DNA of 64,000 nucleotides. It comes from Ashinkailepas kermadecensis (Eukaryota; Arthropoda; Thecostraca; Neolepadidae). The stretch spans positions 638,501 through 702,500 of the forward strand of contig JAOTOM010005142.1 of the NCBI GenBank assembly GCA_034440615.1, in the 5' to 3' direction. This document shows positions 57,545 through 64,000 of the stretch, piece after piece; within the stretch, counting starts at the first letter, position 1, and each line of letters opens with the position of its first letter. The notes beneath the pieces were generated by a model. It was not told where the DNA came from. It was given only the letters and a program-made list of their open reading frames with translations, and did no database searches. The position numbers and the translations under genes are program-made.

Positions 57545-58324
57545 TCCGGCTGAGCCACACGACCAGTGGCCGGTGCCGTTGCTGAGCCACACGACCGGTG
57601 GCCGGTGCCGTTGCTGAGCCACACGACCGGTGGCCGGTGCCGCTGCTGGGCCACACGACCGGTGGCCGGTGCCGCTGCTGAGCCACACGACCGGTGGCCG
57701 GTGGCCGGTGCCGCTGCTGAGCCACACGACCGGTGGCCGGTGGCCGGTGCCGCTGCTGAGCCACACGACCGGTGGCCGGTGGCCGGTGCCGCTGCTGAGC
57801 CACACGACCGGTGGCCGGTGCCGCTGCTGAGCCACACGACCGGTCGCCGGTGGCCGGTGCCGCTGCTGAGCCACACGACCGGTGGCCGGTGCCGCCGGTG
57901 GCCGGTGCCGCTGCTGAGCCACACGACCGGTGGCCGGTGGCCGGTGCCGCTGCTGAGCCACACGACCGGTGGCCGGTGGCCGGTGCCGCTGCTGAGCCAC
58001 ACGACCGGTCGCCGGTGGCCGGTGCCGCTGCTGAGCCACACGACCGGTGGCCGGTGGCCGGTGCCGCTGCTGAGCCACACGACCGGTGGCCGGTGCCGCT
58101 GCTGAGCCACACGACCGGTGGCCGGTGGCCGGTGCCGCTGCTGAGCCACACGACCGGTGGCCGGTGGCCGGTGCCGCTGCTGAGCCACACGACCGGTGGC
58201 CGGTGCCGCTGCTGAGCCACACGATCCGGTGGCCGGTGCCGCTGCTGAGCCACACGACCGGTGGCCGGTGGCCGGTGCCGCTGCTGAGCCACACGACCGG
58301 TGGCCGGTGGCCGGTGCCGCTGCT
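57545..58324. repeat. 32/39-bp GC-rich minisatellite, about 22 copies
   Basis: Each unit has GCCGCTGCTGAGCCACACGA plus CCGGTGGCCGGT; many carry an extra 7-bp GGCCGGT copy, making 39-bp units. Some copies have CGGTCGCC. The two unit lengths mix irregularly. The translated frames are long on both strands, but the 7-bp step shifts frame each time. Confidence 0.96.
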
Positions 58325-58970
58325 GCCCAGACTCCACGTGTTTATCGCTGGCGCTGTGCCAAGCTGCACGCTGCAGCGGCCCGTCGGCGGGGGGGGGGGG
58401 CTGCAACGAAGAGTGGGGGAGTGCGGTTGGGGAGGGGGATCGATAGTCGCGGGTGAATAACACGATCTCCACAACTGGGACCGGCCTGCTGGCAATGACA
58501 CGAGTCGCGGTGTCAGGTCACCGACCGGCCGGTCACCTTGTGACCTGGCGGCTGGCCGGGCTGCGTGATACTGTGTGTGCTGAGTGACTGTGTGTGCTGC
58601 ACCTCTCAGGCTGGCCACCACGCAGCGTGTTGATGCTGGCTGGCTGGCTCCAGCGGTGGTGAGACAAGTGTCGTCCAGCACCAGCTCAGTGGCGCCACAC
58701 TGGTCGGCCATGCATGAGCTACGTGACACGGTGGCTGCCATGTGCTGATCGCACCTGCACGGTTGTCAGGATATTCATGGCTACACTACTCGGCATGTTG
58801 ATGACCGCGTGAAGCACCGGATCTGCGACTTGAAGCCTCGACCTCCCAAGAAGACCCCCTGGAGTCCACTTCCGTAAGCACAAGAGGCGAGGCTAAGTTG
58901 GGCTAATCCCTATCAACCACGGATACGCACGGCCTCCTGCTGTTATGTGCATGCATTAAGGGTGATCTGA
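58325..58970. other. Unassigned spacer
   Basis: A poly-G run lies near 58389. No gene is recognised. Confidence 0.4.
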
Positions 58971-59314
58971 TATCGGCTGGTCCCACAATCCCACCAACAT
59001 CGGCTGAACCCACCATCCCACCAACATCGACTGGCTCCACCATCCCACCAACATCGGCTGGCCCCACCATCCCACTAACATCGGCTGGTCCTACCATCCC
59101 ACCAACATCGGCTTGTCCCACCATCCCACCAATATCGGCTGGTCCCACCATCCCACCGACATCGGCTGGTCCCACCATCCCACCAGTATCGGTTGGTCCC
59201 ACCATCCCACCAATATAGGCTGGCCTCACCATCCCACCGACATAGGCTGGTCCCACCATCCCACCAATATCGGCTGGTCCCACCATCCCACCGACATCGG
59301 CTGGTACCTCTATC
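58971..59314. repeat. 27-bp minisatellite, about 12 copies
   Basis: Units contain ATCGGCTGGTCCCACCATCC plus CACCAAC. ACCAAC, ACCGAC and ACCAAT variants are mixed. The minus frame gives a 9-residue Gly/Met/Val repeat, which I treat as fortuitous. Confidence 0.96.
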
Positions 59315-59363
59315 CCATCGACCCCTCGCGGATTTCTTTCATTCAGGGCCACTAGACCTTGCA

Positions 59364-59840
59364 AAGTGGCCCCTCCCAGACCCCTCTCAGATCACTCCCA
59401 GATCCCTCCTAGACCCCTCTCAGATCACTCCCAGACCCCTCCCAGACACCTCCCAGATCCCTCCAAGATCCCTCCCAGACCCCTCTTAGATCCCTCCCAG
59501 ATCCCTCCCAGATCCCTCTCAGATCTCTCCCAGATCCCTCCCTTGTCCCTCCCAGATCCCTCCCAGACCCCTCTCAGACCCCTCTCAGATCTCTCCCAGA
59601 TCCCTCCCAGACCCTTCTCAGACCTGTTCCAAACCTCTGCCAGATCGCTGCCAGACCACTCCGAGACTGCCAGACACATGCCAGACCACACCAAGACCTC
59701 TGTCAGATGCATGTCAGACCACTCCAAGGCCTCTGTCAGATCCCTGCCAGATCACTCCGAGACCTCTGCCAGATCCCTACCAGACCCCTCCCAGACCCTC
59801 CCAGTCCCCTTGAAGACCTCTGCCAGATCCCCGCCAGACC
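59364..59840. repeat. 10/11-bp CAGATCCCTCC repeat, degenerating rightward
   Basis: About 25 homogeneous CAGATCCCTCC/CAGACCCCTCC units run to about 59610, followed by diverged CCAGACCACTCC and CTCTGCCAGATC units to 59840. The gradient suggests growth at the left part. Confidence 0.92.
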
Positions 59841-61577
59841 ACTACCAACTTGTTTGGGTTGGACTCCAAGAGGCTGCCACCGAGACACTTTGTCGGCCTT
59901 GACTTGCACTGCTTCAGCCTTGGTGCCGATAACGTGTCACAAGCAGGACGGCATCCGGCACACAAACAAACAAGACACAAACAAAATCGGAGGTGCGCGC
60001 GACAGTCCCAGATTGCGATGCGAGGCACGCAGACGAGTGACATTTCTGTTAGGTAATCGTAGAGCGTGACACCACCACGCGCTGTATCGCCCCTCTGCTT
60101 ATGACGGCCGGCAAACCTTCTGGAAGCAACTGATGTGGCGGTTAGTTGGTCGGCAAGTTGATGGTCAGCAGCAGTGGCAGTTGGCCAGCCAAACCGGCCG
60201 TGGTTGGCGATACCATCAGCTGATCTGTTGACGCGGGCTGTTGGAAGTCTGAGTCTGACGTCGTAGATTGTGGCGTTGGTGGTGTGTGGGGGGGGGGGGG
60301 TGCGGCATGACTTCCGCGTCTGTGCAGGCTGTATTTCGGCAGCTGTGGAAGTACGTAGCTCGTGTATTACACACACGACTTGGCAGTAGCCTATCAAGAA
60401 TCCAGCAGAACATCTGTGAGATGCCTGTAAGCGTAAGGGAGTTAAGGTTCGGTTTTAGTTGTAGAACGTTGGTGAATATTTTCAATTATGAGCTGCTGTT
60501 TTTGAGGTCCGCATATTTCTACCGAGGACGCACTTATTCAGGAGCGCTATTTCTCTGGAGAGGTGCCACTGATCGAAAACAAAACATGGTGCCCGTTTGA
60601 GTGGGCCCATTTTCAAGAAATTTCCGTTCGTGGGGCGTACTCAGGTCTTCCGGACCTTCGGCTGACAAAAGAATGGAAGAGTTGGAAGGAGGAGTTGGGT
60701 TTTCCGATGAGACGCCATTTTGAATGAGAGGGTCGCTGCTCTCCGGTCTAGGGTCGCTTGGGTAAGCGAGTCCAGCGCGTATGCAACCGCAGAATCATCT
60801 ATAAGGTCTTCTTTGTTTATGGCACCCATGGTGCTACAAAGTTCTATCATGCTAATTTCTTACATAGATTCAAGGGGTGACATGGAGGGAGACAAACTGA
60901 CAGAAATGGGAACATTTATCTTGTTTGCCAAAAAGTTTGCCAAAAAAGTAGTCTAGAGCTGCTTTCGAGTATAATATACTTTGAAACTTCCCGAAACAAA
61001 ATGACCTATTCTTCCATGGCTGCCTGTGTAGCACGTTCACAACTAAATGCCACCAATTACATGCATTTAGACAGTGAACCTTCTACCCACATTCTTACGC
61101 ACCTTGTACGCGCCTGTGGTCAGCATGTAAACTATGTACTCTCACGTCATATAGCCGATGCCCTTTCAACACTGGTTGCGGAGTTTGGTGAGGAAGGTTC
61201 ATTAACTTTTGAAGATGCAGACGGGATAATATAAATGTGCTACAATATTGCAAGCTTGATGAAATTATTCTGAATACGCTTCCTAAAAGTCAATCCTGGA
61301 GCCGTCCTGACCAAAATAGAGGGCTAGAGAATGGCACTCTATGTGACAGAGGAATGCTAGGATCAGTCACGAAGCTTGAGAATCACCGGCTGAAGCGTTC
61401 AGAAGCCACTGACACAAAACCACAGTGGGAGCACAAAGTATCTCCAGTTCGTAGTAGTGTTGGCATTCTAGATTATAGGAGAGCTCTCCACCCGCATAAG
61501 AACCAATCATCATCGTTGCACGCCGTGATAGGCTTCACATGGCGATACTCCTAGTCGCGTGGTGTTGGCGGTGCTAG
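59841..61577. other. Unassigned region
   Basis: No gene is recognised. Minus-strand AAAATGGCGTCTCATCGG (about 60725) resembles a start context, but the frame closes after 25 codons. Plus frames at 60720-60956, 61001-61234 and 61237-61554 are open and non-repetitive but have no domain I know. Poly-G lies near 60288. Confidence 0.4.
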
Positions 61578-62264
61578 AGCTCCCACACCTCTGCCCGACA
61601 ACAGTGACACACAGTGCCGATCGGGTCACCTGTACTGATGGCCAGAGGCACCCGACGTGAGATGACTCCTCACTCCTCAGTCGTCCCGGCTCCACACCTC
61701 TGCCCGACAACAGTGACATACAGTGCCGATCGGGTCACCTGTACTGACGGCCAGAGGTACCCGACGTGAGATGACTCCTCACTCCTCAGTCGTCCCGGCT
61801 CCACACCTCTGCCCGACAACAGTGACATACAGTGCCGATCGGGTCACCTGTACTGACGGCCAGAGGTACCCGACGTGAGATGACTCCTCACTCCTCAGTC
61901 GTCCCGGCTCCACACCTCTGCCCGACAACAGTGACACACAGTGCCGATCGGGTCACCTGTACTGACGGCCAGAGGTACCCGACGTGAGATGACTCCTCAC
62001 TCCTCAGTCGTCCCGGCTCCACACCTCTGCCCGACAACAGTGACATACAGTGCCGATCGGGTCACCTGTACTGACGGCCAGAGGTACCCGACGTGAGATG
62101 ACTCCTCACTCCTCAGTCGTCCCGGCTCCCACATCTCTGCCCGACAACAGTGACATACAGTGTCGATCGGGTCACCTGTACTGACGGCCAGAGGTACCCG
62201 ACGTGAGATGACTCCTCACTCCTCAGTCGTCCCGGCTCCCACATCTCTGCCCGACAACAGTGAC
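61578..62264. repeat. 109-bp satellite, about 6.3 copies
   Basis: ACACCTCTGCCCGACAACAG recurs at 61585, 61694, 61803, 61912 and 62021 (109-bp spacing). Two further copies at 62131 and 62241 have ACATCT and 110-bp spacing. Units differ by only a few bases (TGACACACAG/TGACATACAG, GAGGCAC/GAGGTAC). Confidence 0.97.
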
Positions 62265-62329
62265 AAAGCGTTTTGATCGTGCAAGGCGAATGGCACGCGC
62301 ATCTGCCTCCCAAAAGGAGACGATAACGA

Positions 62330-62530
62330 AAGGATCCAGCTGCTGTTGCAGCTGCAGCGGCACATAGCTGAGCCTGCTGCGGCTGCCGTCCAGCGGCACA
62401 TAGCTGAGCTCTGAGCCAGCTGCTGCGGCTGCCGTCCAGCGGCACATAGCTGAGCTCTGAGCCAGCTGCTGCGGCTGCCGTCCAGCGGGCACTTAGACTG
62501 AGCTCTGGAGCCAGCTGCTGCGGGCAGTGC
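62330..62530. repeat. 46-bp tandem repeat, about 4 copies
   Basis: Units contain GCTGCGGCTGCCGTCCAGCG and GCACATAGCTGAGCTCTGAG; the right copies gain extra G residues. Confidence 0.92.
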
Positions 62531-62960
62531 CGTCCAGCGAGGCGCTGAGACGGGCAGCTGGCGTCCAGTGGGGGCTGAGGCCGGCAGCTGGCGTCCAGGG
62601 GGCTGGAGGGGGCAATGTGGGGCTGAGGCCGGCAGCAGTCGGGTCGTAGTCTGCACCTTACCTGCTGCTCGCATGTTGGTAGGTATCGCAGGCAGCTGGC
62701 GTCCAGTGGGGGCTGAGGCCGGCAGCTGGCGTCCAGGGGGGTGGGGGGGGAGGGCTGAGGCCGGCAGCAGTCGGGTCAGTGGGGTCTGCACCTTACCTGC
62801 TGCTCGCATGTGGGTAGGTATCGCAGGCAGCTGGCGTCCAGTGGGGGCTGAGGCCGGCAGCTGGCGTCCAGGGGGGGGGGGGGGTGAGGCCGGCAGCAGT
62901 CGGGTCGTAGTCTGCACCTTACCTGCTGCTCGCCTGTTGGTAGGTATCGCAGGCAGCTGC
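62531..62960. repeat. About 125-134-bp tandem repeat, 3 copies
   Basis: GGTAGGTATCGCAGGCAGCT recurs at about 62680, 62814 and 62939. Each unit has GGCAGCTGGCGTCCAG twice, a variable poly-G tract, and GCAGCAGTCGGGTC. Length differences come mainly from the poly-G. Confidence 0.93.
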
Positions 62961-63666
62961 AGCGCCGGTTGGACACATAACAGTTTAGAAACACCAACTG
63001 CAGGGGTTGCTCTACACTGTGTGGCTACTTGGCATCTTTTTTGTACAATGTAATTTCGACAGCGGTTGCGCGAGGGGTTAGCACAACCTGCAGAGCACTT
63101 TCAAACCGATCAATCGCTATATCCAAACTATGGGAGCATTTAAAGTCGACTTCTGCTATTAAACAAGCTATTAAGTTATTTTATTCCACAAAGCCCTCTC
63201 ATGTCATGCTAAATTCATTTCCCTTCCAATCTGGTGGAACCACGTATGCAAAGAGAGCATGGATTCGTACGGATATCCGGCCGACCTGCTTTTCTGTTCG
63301 ATGTCCTGTGTACCGATCAATCGTCTGGGTACCGATGCCCACCGATAAAAATTAAGAAGACGAAGTCTTCTTAATCTTTGTGTTCTTCATTAATTCTTCT
63401 TAATCTATTCTGTTCTTCAAAAGTGTACAGTTTCTATGCATGCTGGCGGGTGCGCACCCTGAAACTCAACCTAGATGGGTGACGCAATGTAAGCGATAAA
63501 TTATTCGTAAGGACTAAAGACATGGAACGAATACTGAAAACTGGTAAAACTAAACTCAACTTAAGTATTCCAAACGTGACGAGAGCATGGAAATGATGCG
63601 AGTTTTCGAGCCTATTTTCTCATTTCAAATCGAGCAAAACGTGGTGTTTTGTTATAAAGTTGAGCG
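62961..63666. other. Unassigned spacer
   Basis: A small TTCTTCTTAATCT-type patch lies at about 63358-63415. No gene is recognised. Confidence 0.4.
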
Positions 63667-63906
63667 TGTCGTGATGGGTTATGGTCCCCACGGCCATGTC
63701 GTGATGGGTTATGGTCCCCACGGCCATGTCGTGATGGGTTATGGTCCCCACGGCCATGTCGTGATGGGTTATGGTCCCCACGGCCATGTCGTGATGGGTT
63801 ATGGTCCCCACGGCCATGTCGTGATGGGTTATGGTCCCCACGGCCATGTCGTGATGGGTTATGGTCCCCACGGCCATGTCGTGATGGGTTATGGTCCACA
63901 CGGCCA
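63667..63906. repeat. 30-bp minisatellite, 8 copies, near-perfect
   Basis: The unit is TGTCGTGATGGGTTATGGTC plus CCCACGGCCA. Seven copies are identical and the last has CACA for CCCA and ends in CGGCCAC. The exact 30-bp period keeps two minus frames open (HHDMAVGTIT-type), which I read as fortuitous. Confidence 0.98.
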
Positions 63907-64000
63907 CCCCCTCGGAGCGTCACCGAATCCCAGTGACTGTGTTCGAGTGTCGTCAGTGTCATTGGTAGCGTCAGTGCCGCTGGTGTCAGCTTCCCGGTTT

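Noticed and set aside
60641..61554. A multi-exon host gene around AAAATGGCG and the following non-repetitive frames
   Set aside because: The frames are short, on different strands and without a recognisable domain or consistent splice sites. I could not support a gene model.
1..64000. Unit lengths near 10.5 bp multiples (10, 11, 21, 32, 42) as helical phasing for a DNA-binding system
   Set aside because: Many other arrays have periods of 24, 26, 27, 29, 30, 33 and 38 bp, so the match is not systematic.

Overview
The window looks like noncoding genomic DNA of an invertebrate animal, possibly an arthropod. That placement is an inference from the repeat families and not a species call. I found no host protein-coding gene, intact tRNA or rRNA, CRISPR array or prokaryotic operon that I could defend. 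The protein-like sequence I recognise is decayed retrotransposon: CR1-like LINEs, the C-terminus of an I/Jockey-type LINE, and the GIY-YIG endonuclease end of a Penelope-like element. Long open frames elsewhere are translations of tandem repeats whose unit length is a multiple of three, or whose units lack stops.

Layout. 0-15 kb: an old degenerate repeat (1-720), a 3.1-kb array of 21-bp units (2119-5208), an AT-rich spacer, an 11-bp array (10221-11382), a spacer with two perfect hairpins, a second and unrelated 21-bp array (11748-12698), a 38-bp array (13129-14056) and a 5'-truncated tRNA-derived SINE with a 10-bp target-site duplication (14515-14641). 15-25 kb: a near-perfect 61-bp array (17369-18156), a GC-rich stretch, 27-bp and 24-bp arrays (the latter interrupted by a 36-bp LINE tail), and a truncated, internally deleted CR1-like LINE (22249-22953). 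25-35 kb: the main transposon cluster. It holds a 3.3-kb CR1-like LINE on the minus strand (25794-29110) head-to-head with a truncated relative on the plus strand (29111-29787), an 83-bp array, and a third LINE copy with a triplicated 3' UTR (34131-35000).

35-50 kb: a full-length tRNA-Gly-like SINE (35957-36118), a dense run of minisatellites (36.7-42.1 kb), a probable second SINE family on the minus strand (about 43.8 kb), 42-, 19-, 11- and 20-bp arrays, and a G-run-bearing dispersed repeat (46173-47016). 50-64 kb: a (TA)n-centred inverted repeat (50809-50941), a 1.2-kb 10-bp array with two alternating unit types, a 32-bp array, the I-like LINE and Penelope-like remnants (53.4-54.5 kb), then 41-, 32/39-, 27-, 10/11-, 109- and 30-bp arrays up to the end.

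Tandem arrays cover roughly 18 kb by my summed estimate, over a quarter of the window, in more than 30 unrelated families. The CR1-like LINEs share one 3' terminus, a CTTATTAAG..TTTATGA motif ending in an 8-bp repeat, so one active lineage probably seeded them. The SINEs would have depended on LINE enzymes in trans; no shared LINE/SINE tail is visible here, so the partner is unknown.
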